Below, piece by piece: positions 26,161 through 35,251 of a stretch of DNA of 64,000 nt. Below the pieces are notes generated by a model. That model saw nothing but the letters and a program-made list of their open reading frames with translations. It ran no database searches and had not been told where the DNA came from. Origin of the DNA: Microbulbifer elongatus (GTDB taxonomy: Bacteria; Pseudomonadota; Gammaproteobacteria; Pseudomonadales; Cellvibrionaceae). The stretch lies in the NCBI RefSeq assembly GCF_020524885.1, contig NZ_JAIVKJ010000003.1:355501-419500 (forward strand), written 5' to 3'. The translations under genes and the position numbers were made by a program. How positions within the stretch are numbered: the first letter of the stretch is position 1; every line of letters begins with the position of its first letter.

Positions 26161-26625
26161 ATGAATGTAACCGCTTTTTACGAATCCCTCTGCGCGCAGT
26201 TGTCTGGTCTGCTAACCGATGAGCGCGACTGGTTGGCGAATACCGCCAATGCCAGCGCACTGCTGTTCCTTGAGCTCGAAGACATCAACTGGGCGGGGTT
26301 TTATTTCCTGCACGGTGACGAGCTTCGCCTCGGGCCTTTTCAGGGCAAGCCTGCCTGCACCCGGATTCCGGTGGGAGCAGGGGTGTGCGGTACCGCCGTG
26401 AAGACTGGTCAGTCCCAGCTCGTCGAAGATGTACATCAGTTCCCCGGACACATCGCCTGTGATGCGGTGTCTGCATCGGAAGTTGTGGTGCCACTGTACA
26501 ACGGTGATAAGTGCATCGGCGTGCTGGATATCGACAGTCCACAGATTGCCCGGTTTACCGAACAGGACCTTGCGGGTGTGGAAGCCTTTGCGAAAGCGCT
26601 GCTGGCGCATTCCGACCTTCCGTAG
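26161..26625 (+). CDS. msrC: Free methionine-(R)-sulfoxide reductase (GAF domain)
   Basis: A 154-residue GAF-fold enzyme that reduces free L-methionine-(R)-sulfoxide in the cytosol using thioredoxin. The three conserved cysteines are C66 (GKPACTRIP), C76 (GAGVCGTAV) and C100 (HIACDAVSASE), matching C84, C94 and C118 of the E. coli enzyme. WAGFYFL and GVLDIDSP are also typical. The ATG at 26161 lies just after an operator-like palindrome. The spermidine-synthase-like gene follows 29 nt later on the same strand. Confidence 0.9.
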   Translation: MNVTAFYESLCAQLSGLLTDERDWLANTANASALLFLELEDINWAGFYFLHGDELRLGPFQGKPACTRIPVGAGVCGTAVKTGQSQLVEDVHQFPGHIACDAVSASEVVVPLYNGDKCIGVLDIDSPQIARFTEQDLAGVEAFAKALLAHSDLP

Positions 26626-26654
26626 TATTTCGACTAAAAGGGTGAACCGCAGGG

Positions 26655-27407
26655 ATGGCGCTGGTCTGGGAAAAGCGAGTAGGAAATAACCGCTACGAGG
26701 TGCGCAGCCACGGGGCCACCGTCCGGCTGTACAGTAATGGCGTCTTTCACTCCCAGTGGAACCCCAATGACCCCCTCAAGGGCTCACTTTGGGAGCTGTT
26801 GTTTCTGCCGGTATTTTTCCGCCCTGTTCAGCAGGTGCGCCGGGTACTGATTCTCGGTGTGGGTGGTGGTGCGCTGATCCGGCTACTGCAGAGGTATCTG
26901 TCTCCTGAAGAGATCGTCGGTGTGGATATCGATCGCCATCACCTGACGGTTGCGCGCCGGTACTTTGGTGTGCGTGGCGCGGAGCTGGTTTGTGCCGATG
27001 CACGGGCTTATGTCTCGGAGCAGGGCGCTGTCACGGGCAAAAGAACCTGCACGTTTGACCTGATTGTCGACGACCTGTTTGGCCACTGTGACGGTGTTGC
27101 CGAGCGTGCTTTTGAGTCTGACCGGTCCTGGTGCGAGCGTCTTCTGAAGCTGCTTGTCCCTGACGGTGTGGTGGTCAGCAACTTCGGCAGCAGGCTCGAG
27201 CTGCTGCGCAGCGGGTGGCGCGGTGCTGGACTGCGTGAGCAGCTTCAGGGTGCCTGGAGTGCAGATTTACCGGAGTATGAGAACAGTATTGGTATCTTCA
27301 GTCGCAACCCTCTGTATTCTGCCGCCTTGACCGAGCAGGCGCCCGCTGCCATCAACCCCGCAAACCCCAAGCGCAAGCTCGCTGCCCATCTGAGTCGTCT
27401 CCGTTGA
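26655..27407 (+). CDS. Spermidine-synthase-like methyltransferase-fold protein
   Basis: A 250-residue protein with the spermidine synthase/SAM-binding motif VLILGVGGGALIRLLQRYL, followed by IVGVDIDRHHLTVARRYFG and a later FDLIVDDLFGH. In true spermidine synthases the D-x-x-D segments bind putrescine. Here the second part (DDLFGHCDGVAE) resembles the uncharacterised spermidine-synthase-like group often found outside polyamine operons. The substrate is unknown and no speD neighbour is present. It is probably cotranscribed with msrC. Confidence 0.7.
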   Translation: MALVWEKRVGNNRYEVRSHGATVRLYSNGVFHSQWNPNDPLKGSLWELLFLPVFFRPVQQVRRVLILGVGGGALIRLLQRYLSPEEIVGVDIDRHHLTVARRYFGVRGAELVCADARAYVSEQGAVTGKRTCTFDLIVDDLFGHCDGVAERAFESDRSWCERLLKLLVPDGVVVSNFGSRLELLRSGWRGAGLREQLQGAWSADLPEYENSIGIFSRNPLYSAALTEQAPAAINPANPKRKLAAHLSRLR

Positions 27408-27515
27408 CATCCTCCCCCAGAGCCTCACCTGAATATTGTCCAAAAATCCGGTTGGCGCGCCAATGATCCTTGTGTCTATACTGGATTTAGACGGTTATTT
27501 TCCCGGGATGAGTTG

Positions 27516-27971
27516 ATGCGGTACAAGACCTTGGAAGATGTGATTCAGGAGGGGAGGGAGTTTCACCTGAAGTTGAGCCGGCAGTACGAAGAGTTCGAAC
27601 TGCTCTCGGCAAATGATCGAGCGCGATTGTTGCTTGACCAGCTCAAGCGGCGCGAAGTCTCGATGACTTACACGCTGGACAACTTTCGCGACGACATCGG
27701 CGAAGGGGCGCTGCACACCTGGGTGCAGTTTGCACCGGAGGGCAGGGAGCCAGAATTGTTGCAGAAGTTGCGCAATATCGACATCACCGATCCGGATGCC
27801 ATTGGCAAAGTGGCCATGGATATCGAGATGTATCTCGCCGACCAGTATCGAGATCTAGTGATGATAGCGGATACGCCGTCGGCGAAACATGCGCTGGAGC
27901 GATTGCTGGAGCTGGAGCAGCTGGAAGAGCACACGCTATCGATCAATCTATTTAACTTGCGGGACTATTAA
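27516..27971 (+). CDS. Uncharacterised helical protein
   Basis: A 151-residue protein, nearly all helical, with the pattern REFHLKLSRQYEEFELLSANDRARLLLDQLKRREVSM. This is reminiscent of ferritin-like/rubrerythrin-like bundles, but an ordered pair of E-x-x-H motifs is lacking, so metal binding is not claimed. The last residues are SINLFNLRDY. ATG 27516 follows CCGGGATGAGTTG; a TTG one codon earlier is also possible. It stands alone between the methyltransferase-like gene and rsmC. Confidence 0.55.
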   Translation: MRYKTLEDVIQEGREFHLKLSRQYEEFELLSANDRARLLLDQLKRREVSMTYTLDNFRDDIGEGALHTWVQFAPEGREPELLQKLRNIDITDPDAIGKVAMDIEMYLADQYRDLVMIADTPSAKHALERLLELEQLEEHTLSINLFNLRDY

Positions 27972-28024
27972 TTAATCTTCTGCGGTGCTTCCGGTTGAAG
28001 CGCCGGTTATGATTTCGGGTTTGG

Positions 28025-29050
28025 TTACTTGACCAGCCGGTAAATGCAGAAGCCTTTTTCTTTGTTCAGCAGCTCTACCTGCTGGAAAAGGCCCTGGGCC
28101 TTTCTTCCGAGCGGTATAAATTCGTTGACCACAAACAGGGCTGTGCCGCCCTTGTGCAGTATGCGTGCGGCCTGTGTCAGAAATCGGTCGGTCAGGTCCC
28201 CCTCTACCGAAAAACCCTGATGAAAAGGGGGATTGCAGACCAGGAGGTCTGCGCTGTTACTGTCGATCTCCGACCCCGCATCACCTGCGATAACCCGGCC
28301 GGCAATTCCTCGCGTCACAAAATTCTTTTCGCATGCCAGCAACGCGGCCGCGTTGTTGTCGGTAGCCTCAATATGCAGCTTCCGGTTAGCGGTAGCATCC
28401 CCGGCAAGCCGTGCGCTGAGGTACCCGTAGCCGCAACCCAGGTCGACGGCCCGGCAATTCCCTTCGGGTAAATGGCTCTCGAAATACCCGGCCAGTAGCG
28501 CGCTACCGATGTCCACTTTATTCCAGCCGAACAGTCCGGGTTTCGAATAGAGACCGTCGAGGGCGTCGAGTTGCCTGAGCTGCGTGTAATCGCTGTCATC
28601 CAGTGCCGCACCGGAAGCTTCACTGTCAATTTTGCTGACGCTGAGGTAGTCATTGCCGCGTTTTTGCAAGTGTTTGACACAGCCAAACCGTGCCGCGGTT
28701 TTTTGGGCGTAGGTCTTGATGCCGCTGCTTTTATTGCCCAGCAACACCAGTTCTCCTTCGGACCCCAAGACGTCGGGAGCGTGATTGATGACGTGATGAA
28801 CTGCGGCCTTTTCCTTGGATACCGGGTAGACGATACGGGAGTACTTCTGTCCGGCGATTGTCAGGTCGAAATCGCAAAAGTGGGCACATATCCCCTGGGC
28901 TACGGCCGCCTGAGCAATATCCCAGCGGTTGCTGAGCAGCACGCCGGGGAGTGAAAGCCTCGCATCCAGCAATGATTTGCTGTTTTCGTCGGCGATCCAC
29001 AGGGTGTTCTCGTCGCTGTCGCGCAGTAGTTGTGAAAGCAGGGTCTGCAT
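28025..29050 (-). CDS. rsmC: 16S rRNA (guanine-N2)-methyltransferase, RsmC/RlmG type
   Basis: A 341-residue two-domain enzyme. The N-terminal half is the degenerate methyltransferase-like domain. The C-terminal half has the SAM motif AVDLGCGYGYLSARLAG and the catalytic NPPFHQG, preceded by YSKPGLFGWNKVDIGSALL, which matches the GVFSRDGLDVGSQLL segment of E. coli RsmC. RsmC modifies G1207 of 16S rRNA in assembled 30S subunits; the close paralogue RlmG modifies 23S rRNA, and I cannot fully exclude it. It lies 42 nt downstream of another 16S rRNA modification gene, rsuA, which favours RsmC. Confidence 0.8.
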   Translation of the reverse strand: MQTLLSQLLRDSDENTLWIADENSKSLLDARLSLPGVLLSNRWDIAQAAVAQGICAHFCDFDLTIAGQKYSRIVYPVSKEKAAVHHVINHAPDVLGSEGELVLLGNKSSGIKTYAQKTAARFGCVKHLQKRGNDYLSVSKIDSEASGAALDDSDYTQLRQLDALDGLYSKPGLFGWNKVDIGSALLAGYFESHLPEGNCRAVDLGCGYGYLSARLAGDATANRKLHIEATDNNAAALLACEKNFVTRGIAGRVIAGDAGSEIDSNSADLLVCNPPFHQGFSVEGDLTDRFLTQAARILHKGGTALFVVNEFIPLGRKAQGLFQQVELLNKEKGFCIYRLVK

Positions 29051-29092
29051 TGGCTGGTGATATTTAAATGGCGACGTTTCAGTTATCAGGCG

Positions 29093-29827
29093 TCAGGTTG
29101 ATTCGTTGCCGACGCTGATGATTTCATCTTCGGTCAATGGCCGGTAATCCCCCTCGGCCAGGTCTTCGTCCAGGTCTATCTGCCCGATACGTTCCCTGTG
29201 CAGCTCGAGCACGCGGTTTCCCAGCGCAGCGAACATCCGTTTTACCTGATGGTAACGACCTTCGCTGATGGTGACACGCACCTCGTTGCGGTAAAGGATT
29301 TCCAGTTTCGCAGGCTTGGTCCGGGTCTTCTCATTGTTCAGCCAAATTCCCTTTTCGAACTTGTCGATGGCGCTGTCGTCGATCGGGTCAGCCAGTTGTG
29401 CGTAATAGGTTTTATCGCAATGGTGGCGTGGGGAGGTGATGCGGTGGGACCACTGGCCATCATCGGTCACCAGTACCAGCCCTGTGGTGTCGATATCCAG
29501 GCGCCCGGCGATATGCAGTTTGTGCTTGTTCGGCTCGTCCAGCAGATCGAGCACCGTCGGGTGCTCGCCATCTTTGGTGGCACATACATAGCCGAGGGGC
29601 TTGTTAAGCATAAAGTAGCGCGGGCCGGCTTCTCCCAGCAGCTCACCGTCCAGACAGAGTTCGTCAGACTCATATATTTTGCTGGATGGGTCGGACACCG
29701 CCACACCATTGACGGTGATCCGCTCCTGTTTAGCTGCGCGCTTTACTTCGGCCCTGGAGAGGTCGGTGACCTGGCTGATAGCCTTGTCGAGTCGAATGGG
29801 TTTACTGTCAGCCAAGTTTTTTCTCAC
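29093..29827 (-). CDS. rsuA: 16S rRNA pseudouridine-516 synthase RsuA
   Basis: Converts U516 of 16S rRNA to pseudouridine. The N-terminal S4-like RNA-binding domain ([20 protein letters not shown]) is followed by the catalytic domain with [13 protein letters not shown], whose Asp is the nucleophile, and [18 protein letters not shown]. It is very similar to E. coli RsuA through [13 protein letters not shown] and the C-terminal YRPLTEDEI. Length is 244 residues. Its start overlaps the end of folD by 20 nt, indicating cotranscription and coupled translation. Confidence 0.93.
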   Translation of the reverse strand: MRKNLADSKPIRLDKAISQVTDLSRAEVKRAAKQERITVNGVAVSDPSSKIYESDELCLDGELLGEAGPRYFMLNKPLGYVCATKDGEHPTVLDLLDEPNKHKLHIAGRLDIDTTGLVLVTDDGQWSHRITSPRHHCDKTYYAQLADPIDDSAIDKFEKGIWLNNEKTRTKPAKLEILYRNEVRVTISEGRYHQVKRMFAALGNRVLELHRERIGQIDLDEDLAEGDYRPLTEDEIISVGNEST

Positions 29828-30653
29828 CGGAATCTACGGACTGATAGATCAGGGTGTTGATGGTCATTGGGCCAACGCCACCAGGTACCGGAGTGTAGGC
29901 TGCGGCGCGCTCTTTCAGCGGCTCTAGCTCGATATCGCCCACGCCGCCCGGATGGTAACCGGCATCGACAACGACGGCGCCATCCTTGATCCACTCTGCC
30001 TTGATAAATTCCGGGCGACCAACGGCGCCCACCACAATATCGGCGCGCTTGATATGCTCGGCGAGATCCTGAGTGCGGGAGTGGCAGATGGTAACGGTGG
30101 AATTTGCATTCAGCAGCATGGCGGCCATGGGCTTGCCGAGAATCGGGCTGCGGCCCACCACCACGGCATGCTTGCCGGACAGTTCAACCTCGTAGGCTTC
30201 CAGCAGTCGCATAATGCCTTTCGGAGTGGCACAGCCGTAGGCTTCTTCACCCATCGCCATACGACCGAAGCCCAGGCAGGTTACGCCGTCTACGTCTTTC
30301 TCGAGCGCGATGGCGTCGAAGCAGGCGCGTTCGTCAATCTGCTCGGGTACCGGATGCTGAAGCAGAATGCCGTGAACATTGGGGTTGCTGTTCAGCTCCT
30401 CGATTTTCGCCAGTAGCTCCTCAGTGGTGGTAGAGGAGGGTAGTTCGACCTGCAGGGAGTCCATGCCGATGCGGCGGCAGGCATTGCCCTTCATCTTTAC
30501 GTAAGTCGCAGAAGCGGGGTCGTCGCCGACGAGGATGGTGGCGAGGATGGGCGTTTGCCCGCCGCTCTTTTCCTTCATGGCCGCAACGCGGGCAGACAGT
30601 TCTTCTTCGGTTTTCTGGGCAAGGGCCTTGCCGTCCAGAACCAGTGCAGACAT
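29808..30653 (-). CDS. folD: Methylenetetrahydrofolate dehydrogenase / cyclohydrolase FolD
   Basis: A cytosolic bifunctional enzyme that oxidises 5,10-methylene-THF and hydrolyses methenyl-THF to 10-formyl-THF. The 281-residue protein has the catalytic Tyr/Lys segment [19 protein letters not shown], the QHPVPEQID loop, NADP-binding [17 protein letters not shown] and [14 protein letters not shown] near the end. It heads the folD-rsuA-rsmC group. A tRNA cluster lies directly upstream, an arrangement common in Pseudomonas relatives. Confidence 0.97.
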   Translation of the reverse strand: MSALVLDGKALAQKTEEELSARVAAMKEKSGGQTPILATILVGDDPASATYVKMKGNACRRIGMDSLQVELPSSTTTEELLAKIEELNSNPNVHGILLQHPVPEQIDERACFDAIALEKDVDGVTCLGFGRMAMGEEAYGCATPKGIMRLLEAYEVELSGKHAVVVGRSPILGKPMAAMLLNANSTVTICHSRTQDLAEHIKRADIVVGAVGRPEFIKAEWIKDGAVVVDAGYHPGGVGDIELEPLKERAAAYTPVPGGVGPMTINTLIYQSVDSGEKKLG

Positions 30654-30854
30654 AGGGATTTCTCAACCTGAACAGGGAGCGCACCACGGGATTGGGCCGG
30701 CGCTCGTGATAGTTGGAGCTAGAAGCTTAATTTAGGCGCGGCATTTTCGCACAAGCGGCGAACATTTTCCCTATTCAGTCACGGAGAGTGTTCGAATAGC
30801 GTTCGAATGTTGGCGAAAGGCTAAACTACTTTAAAAAAGAATGGCTTAGCGGCG

Positions 30855-30883
30855 TTGACACCCCCGGGGGGCGGAAGTAATAT
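30855..30883 (+). promoter_or_regulatory. Strong promoter of the tRNA-Pro/Arg/His cluster
   Basis: A perfect -35 TTGACA (30855-30860) and TAATAT (30878-30883) are separated by exactly 17 bp. They are followed by a GC-rich GCGCGC discriminator, as in stringently controlled stable-RNA promoters. It lies about 40 nt before tRNA-Pro. Confidence 0.8.
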
Positions 30884-30922
30884 GCGCGCTCTCGAACGGG
30901 GGCTACCCCCGCGAAGGAACAT

Positions 30923-30999
30923 CGGGGCATAGCGCAGTCTGGTAGCGCGCCTGCTTTGGGAGCAGGATGTCGGGGGTTCGAATCCCTCTGCCCCGACCA
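30923..30999 (+). tRNA. tRNA-Pro (anticodon TGG)
   Basis: A 77-nt cloverleaf with encoded CCA. The acceptor stem CGGGGCA pairs with TGCCCCG, the anticodon loop TTTGGGA has TGG at 30957-30959, and the T-arm is GGGGGTTCGAATCCCTC. It is the first gene behind the TTGACA/TAATAT promoter. Confidence 0.97.
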
Positions 31000-31015
31000 G
31001 ATGCCGGGTTTTCTT

Positions 31016-31092
31016 GCGCCCGTAGCTCAGCTGGATAGAGCATCCGCCTTCTAAGCGGATGGTCGCAGGTTCGAGTCCTGCCGGGCGTGCCA
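31016..31092 (+). tRNA. tRNA-Arg (anticodon TCT)
   Basis: A 77-nt cloverleaf with encoded CCA. The acceptor stem GCGCCCG pairs with CGGGCGT (one G-T pair), the anticodon is TCT at 31050-31052, and the T-arm is GCAGGTTCGAGTCCTGC. It lies 16 nt after tRNA-Pro, so it is processed from the same transcript. Confidence 0.97.
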
Positions 31093-31168
31093 TATTCCTT
31101 ATGGTGGCTGAGAGCTCGGCAGACCTGTGATAGTCCGGAGTGAGCTTAAAGTCGCAGGACTATTCCGG

Positions 31169-31235
31169 CCCATCAGCGTAGCTGATGGGCGTCAAAATCG
31201 CCGCAAAGCGGTGCTTTGCAAGCAGCGATTTTGAC
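31169..31235. repeat. Nested palindromes in the tRNA-Arg/tRNA-His spacer
   Basis: CCCATCAGC/GCTGATGGG (31169-31177 and 31181-31189) is a 9-bp stem. Directly after it, GTCAAAATCGC (31191-31201) pairs with GCGATTTTGAC (31225-31235), enclosing a GCAAAGC/GCTTTGC stem (31203-31209 and 31213-31219). The resulting RNA would be two strong hairpins in the 212-nt spacer, possibly guiding processing. No gene is present here. Confidence 0.75.
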
Positions 31236-31304
31236 CCTGCCGGGCTTTGTGCGAGGTAGGCGATTTGTTGTGTTGCCACAAGACACAACGTGAAACTCTA
31301 CAAT

Positions 31305-31381
31305 GGTGGCCGTAGCTCAGTTGGTAGAGCACAGGATTGTGGCTCCTGAGGTCGCGGGTTCGATCCCCGTCGGCCACCCCA
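31305..31381 (+). tRNA. tRNA-His (anticodon GTG)
   Basis: A 77-nt cloverleaf including the G at -1 typical of tRNA-His, paired with the C discriminator, and an encoded CCA. The anticodon is GTG at 31339-31341 and the T-arm is CGGGTTCGATCCCCG. The acceptor stem GTGGCCG pairs with CGGCCAC. Confidence 0.97.
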
Positions 31382-31402
31382 TATTTGACCTGTTGGTCCC
31401 GC

Positions 31403-31428
31403 AAACCCGGCTATATGCCGGGTTTTTT
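31403..31428 (+). terminator. Rho-independent terminator of the tRNA cluster
   Basis: AAACCCGGC (31403-31411) pairs with GCCGGGTTT (31417-31425), followed by a T run. It lies 22 nt after tRNA-His. Confidence 0.85.
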
Positions 31429-31582
31429 GGTTTTGGAGCGGCATTGTTCTATCGGTTGCCTTTACCTTCGCTGGGGTGATCAAGGATAATGCGCGCCAGT
31501 TCTCATCTTTTCATTTCTCTTCCGGGCTCAGATCTGCCCGGAAATAACCATTTGATACTTTTAGAAGGCTTAGGGGGAAATA

Positions 31583-32206
31583 GTGACTGAAGTAGTCGAG
31601 CGAAAGGCAACCAATGTTCATTGGCACGATGGTGACGTTAATCGTGCTGACCGTGCCGCAATGCTGGGTCATAAGGGTGTAACCCTGTGGTTCACCGGTC
31701 TTTCCGGTTCTGGCAAAAGCACTGTAGCCGTTGCGGTGGAAAAGGCGCTGGCAGCGCGTGGCGTGCTGAGCTATCGGCTGGATGGCGATAACATTCGCCT
31801 GGGTATTAACTCCAACCTGGGTTTTTCCGCAGAGGATCGTCAGGAAAACATCCGCCGTGTAGGTGAGATCTCCAAGCTGTTTGCCGACACCGGGGTAGTG
31901 GTACTGAGCAGCTTTATCAGCCCGTATGCGGAAGACCGTGACCAGGTGCGCAAGATGCACGAAGAAGGTGATCTTCCGTTTATGGAGGTCTTTATTGACT
32001 GCTCCCTCGAAGCTGCAGAAGAGCGCGACCCCAAGGGGCTGTACAAAAAGGCTCGTGCTGGCGAAATCCGTGGTTTCACCGGTATTGATGACCCCTATGA
32101 AGCTCCGGCAAATCCCGAGCTGCACCTGCGCACCGACCAGATGACCCTGGAGGACGAGGTGGAAGCGGTGATCAGTGCCTTGCAAGAGCGCGGCATCATC
32201 GTCTAA
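31583..32206 (+). CDS. cysC: Adenylylsulfate (APS) kinase CysC
   Basis: Phosphorylates adenosine 5'-phosphosulfate to PAPS, the sulfate donor for reduction or for sulfotransferases. The 207-residue protein has the P-loop [27 protein letters not shown] (APS binding), [13 protein letters not shown] and the FTGIDDPYE lid segment. GTG 31583 is preceded by AGGGGGA (31572-31578). It stands alone, without cysD/cysN or cysH, which suggests dedicated PAPS supply. A sulfotransferase gene lies about 8.8 kb downstream in the polysaccharide cluster. Confidence 0.95.
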   Translation: MTEVVERKATNVHWHDGDVNRADRAAMLGHKGVTLWFTGLSGSGKSTVAVAVEKALAARGVLSYRLDGDNIRLGINSNLGFSAEDRQENIRRVGEISKLFADTGVVVLSSFISPYAEDRDQVRKMHEEGDLPFMEVFIDCSLEAAEERDPKGLYKKARAGEIRGFTGIDDPYEAPANPELHLRTDQMTLEDEVEAVISALQERGIIV

Positions 32207-32222
32207 CCGTCGCCGTACTCAT

Positions 32223-32292
32223 CTGTAGGAGCCTGTCTTGCAGGCGAACCCGGTATAACCTCGAGGTTCGCCTGCAAGGCAGGCTCTTACAG
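32223..32292. repeat. Inverted pair of REP-like elements (BIME-like) after cysC
   Basis: CTGTAGGAGCCTG...CTTGCAGGCGAACC and its near-perfect reverse complement face each other around a ~14-nt centre, giving arms of ~27 bp. Each arm is itself a REP-like hairpin of the GTAGGAGCCTGC family. It lies 16 nt after the cysC stop and could end or protect its transcript. Confidence 0.85.
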
Positions 32293-32586
32293 AGTCTCAT
32301 CCAGCTTCTAGTGCCGGCTTGTTAGCCGAACGTCATCTCCCGCCTCGAAATACTCGCAAAAATATCGTCGCCTGTTTCCAGATGCGATACATCTGTTCCC
32401 CATTTCCGGGACTCTGCAACCTTGCATTTCGGCCGGTCATTTAACCCCGCATTTTCTTCAAGTTAACTCCCCCGCCAAGTCCCCAACGCTTTTCCCGGCG
32501 CCACATATACTGTTGCTGTGCCTGCTTGGTTTGACGCGTTTAACCGCAGCGCGGCACAGGGAATATAAAAGCGTACGGAGGCGACT
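32293..32586. other. Intergenic region upstream of the hydrolase gene
   Basis: About 290 nt with no gene or strong promoter recognised. It presumably holds the promoter of the large hydrolase-like gene that starts at 32587. ACGGAGGC lies just before that start. Confidence 0.4.
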
Positions 32587-34998
32587 ATGGCTTGGAGCGC
32601 GCGGAATCTGTTTGCCCGGTTCAGTACACGGCGGATAGTGAAGGGAGTGGCAGCTTCATTTTTCATTCTGTTTGGCTTGGGGGGGTGGTATGTCTACGAA
32701 AAACTGCCAAGAATCCCCGGCGTGCCGAAAGCGCCAGTGGTTGGCGTGCCAGATGGCGCGCTGAACCATACGCCACAGCCGGCTTACGCCGGAGACCACC
32801 CGCGCAAAAGTGGGCGCCCTGCGGAGTATTTTCCTTTTCCTATTGCTATTGGCGAAACCGGCCCGGTAGAGACCCTGTTTGCCGGGCCGTCCACCTATCC
32901 GTTTTTATGTGGAGAAAACAAGGTAACCGGCGCGCAACCCCTGGTGGACAACCACAATGGCGAAGGTGTTCCGGTGTTTTCTCTCGATGAGAACGGTCAA
33001 GTAACGGACGAGGTGATTGGGTACAGTCGGGACTGCAGTCACAGCACGGCAGTATCTTACTACTACCGAAGCAAACTCGATGGCCAATTTTACCCACTGG
33101 AAAACGCACAGGACGATATTGATCAGGTAACGGTCAACGGCAAGACTACAGACTTTGTGGTGCGCCTGGAGACTGGAACGATCAACCGCTTCTTTTATTC
33201 CATTGCCGTGCTGCGAGGGGAGGGCGAAACGGCAGCCGCGCCAACGACCAGTAACTGGAACAAGCGGCTGATATACCAGTTTCGTGGCGGTGTTGGTGTC
33301 GGACGGCGACAGGGGAATATGTCGCGAAAATCGATTATTGAACGCCGCGCAGATCAGATTGCTCGCGGCTACGCTGTGGTTTACTCCACTGCGAACCAGA
33401 CGAGCAACCACTACAACATTTGGTTGGCCGAAGACACCGCCCGCCGCCTGAAAAAACAGTTTGCTGCCCTCTACGCTGAGCCGCTGTATACGGTCGGCAT
33501 CGGCGGATCTGGTGGGGCAATCCAGCAGTACCTGTTTGCACAGAATGCACCAGGTGTACTGGACGCGGCGCTGCCATTGTATTCATATCCCGACATGGTA
33601 AGTCAGACCATCTATGTGTTTGACTGCGAACCACTTGAATACTTTTTCGATGTGGTCGCGGCAGACGATCCACGTTGGCGCGATGTGTCCGAGCGTGAAG
33701 CCGTCATCGGTTTGGCCACGCGGGAGGAGTTTGACCATCGCTTTAAGATTCTCGAGAACGCCGCGGCGTTGTTCGATGGGCGCTACCGCACCACCGCCAA
33801 CGGCGCCTCTGAATGTGTTCAGGGCTGGCGGGGGCTGGTCCCACTGGTGAACAATCCCAATTTCATTCATTTCGGTAATAGCTACGCGGACCCGGTCGCC
33901 CAAAATACCCACTGGACACACTGGGAGGATTTGCGCGACTTTTACGGCGCAGGTGAGAATGGCTACGCCAACAGTGCTTGGGATAACCAGGGCGTTCAGT
34001 ACGGACTGAAAGCGCTCAAACAGGGTCATCTCAGCGTGGACGAGTTCCTGCGCCTGAACGCCACCATCGGCGGCTGGAAAGATCCGACAGAGCAGGGCGG
34101 AGAAAAGCTCTGGTTCATGAACGGTGATGTGTTTCCGATGGATCTCTCCGTGTGGAGTGAGCACAACATGAACCTTGGCAGCCTGGATAACCCGGCACCG
34201 CGAAGTGTTGCCAGCATCGAAGCCATCCAGGGTATCTATCGTTCCGGCCATGTCTTTCTTGGCGATGTTGAAATACCGATTGTCGATTTGCGGCACTACC
34301 TGGAAGGCGAGCTGGATATGCATCACAGCCTCGCTTCATTCTCCAGCAGGGAGCGCATTCGCCGCGCCAGAGGACATGCGGACAACCAGTTGATCTGGGT
34401 GAGCCACAAGCGCTATGACCCTATTGACGAAGCATTGGACATCATCGACCACTGGATGCAAAAAATCATCGAGCATCCAGAGCTGGGAGTGGCCGGTAAC
34501 AAGCCTGTGGAAGCTACCGATCGCTGCTTTGATGAAAATGGCAATGTACTTGCCGCTGGCCCGGGCGTATGGGATGGCGACTGGAATCGCAAATCTGCTG
34601 GTGCCTGTATGCAGCAGTACCCGATCTACAGCACACCTCGTCAAATGGCCGGGGCACCGATTACTGGCGATGTATTCAAGTGCGCGCTACAGCCGATAGA
34701 GCGCGCATTGGCCAAGGATACCTACGGTGCGGCCACTGCCGCTATTGTCGAGCGCTTAGAGGATCTGCGTCGCATCTTTCCGGAAGGCGTGTGCAACTAC
34801 AATGCGCCGGATGTGGGGCGGCCAAGAGATCGCCTCTTCCAGCACGGTGGTGACGTTATCATCGCCGGGCACTCGGTAAGCGCAGATTATCGGCAACTCC
34901 CCAGTGAAATCGCACAGGAGTCGAAATCGGAGGAGGAAGAAATTCTGCCCACACCAGTATCCGTCGAGGATCCGGAAGCCGCCGAAAATAATTTGTAA
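32587..34998 (+). CDS. Membrane-anchored putative alpha/beta-hydrolase, DUF6351-like
   Basis: A large 803-residue protein with an N-terminal signal anchor (about 18-40: RIVKGVAASFFILFGLGGWYVY), so it is probably periplasmic or exported. The middle contains VGIGGSGGAIQQYLFAQN, a G-x-S-x-G nucleophile elbow typical of esterases and hydrolases. The preceding WNKRLIYQFRGGVGVG and the overall length recall the uncharacterised DUF6351 family. The C-terminal part has regularly spaced cysteines (AGACMQQYP, FKCALQ, EGVCNY). The substrate is unknown. GGAGGCGACT precedes ATG 32587. It is a single gene, with the tRNA-Val promoter directly after it. Confidence 0.6.
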   Translation: MAWSARNLFARFSTRRIVKGVAASFFILFGLGGWYVYEKLPRIPGVPKAPVVGVPDGALNHTPQPAYAGDHPRKSGRPAEYFPFPIAIGETGPVETLFAGPSTYPFLCGENKVTGAQPLVDNHNGEGVPVFSLDENGQVTDEVIGYSRDCSHSTAVSYYYRSKLDGQFYPLENAQDDIDQVTVNGKTTDFVVRLETGTINRFFYSIAVLRGEGETAAAPTTSNWNKRLIYQFRGGVGVGRRQGNMSRKSIIERRADQIARGYAVVYSTANQTSNHYNIWLAEDTARRLKKQFAALYAEPLYTVGIGGSGGAIQQYLFAQNAPGVLDAALPLYSYPDMVSQTIYVFDCEPLEYFFDVVAADDPRWRDVSEREAVIGLATREEFDHRFKILENAAALFDGRYRTTANGASECVQGWRGLVPLVNNPNFIHFGNSYADPVAQNTHWTHWEDLRDFYGAGENGYANSAWDNQGVQYGLKALKQGHLSVDEFLRLNATIGGWKDPTEQGGEKLWFMNGDVFPMDLSVWSEHNMNLGSLDNPAPRSVASIEAIQGIYRSGHVFLGDVEIPIVDLRHYLEGELDMHHSLASFSSRERIRRARGHADNQLIWVSHKRYDPIDEALDIIDHWMQKIIEHPELGVAGNKPVEATDRCFDENGNVLAAGPGVWDGDWNRKSAGACMQQYPIYSTPRQMAGAPITGDVFKCALQPIERALAKDTYGAATAAIVERLEDLRRIFPEGVCNYNAPDVGRPRDRLFQHGGDVIIAGHSVSADYRQLPSEIAQESKSEEEEILPTPVSVEDPEAAENNL

Positions 34999-35016
34999 TT
35001 TTTGGCGTCATTTTTG

Positions 35017-35044
35017 TTGACACAAAACTACAGTCCGGTAAGAT
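35017..35044 (+). promoter_or_regulatory. Promoter of the tRNA-Val/tRNA-Asp pair
   Basis: TTGACA (35017-35022) and TAAGAT (35039-35044) with a 16-bp spacer are followed by a GC-rich GCGCC discriminator. They lie about 65 nt upstream of tRNA-Val. Confidence 0.75.
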
Positions 35045-35109
35045 GCGCCTCGCTCTCGGGGGACAAGCCCAGAGCAAAACGGAAACCTTCGATAAGAAGT
35101 TACCGAATT

Positions 35110-35185
35110 GGGTGGTTAGCTCAGTTGGTAGAGCGGCGCCCTTACAAGGCGTAGGTCACAGGTTCGACCCCTGTACCACCCACCA
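35110..35185 (+). tRNA. tRNA-Val (anticodon TAC)
   Basis: A 76-nt cloverleaf with encoded CCA. The acceptor stem GGGTGGT pairs with ACCACCC, the anticodon is TAC at 35143-35145, and the T-arm is ACAGGTTCGACCCCTGT. Confidence 0.97.
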
Positions 35186-35194
35186 AGTCCTGAA

Positions 35195-35220
35195 TGTAGG
35201 AGCCTGCTTGCAGGCGAACC
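35195..35220. repeat. REP-like element between tRNA-Val and tRNA-Asp
   Basis: TGTAGGAGCCTGCTTGCAGG and the following CGAACC are a full copy of the dispersed REP-like unit, lying in the tRNA spacer 10 nt after tRNA-Val. Confidence 0.85.
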
Positions 35221-35251
35221 GCCAAAGGCGGAACAAATCAGGCACTACCGC

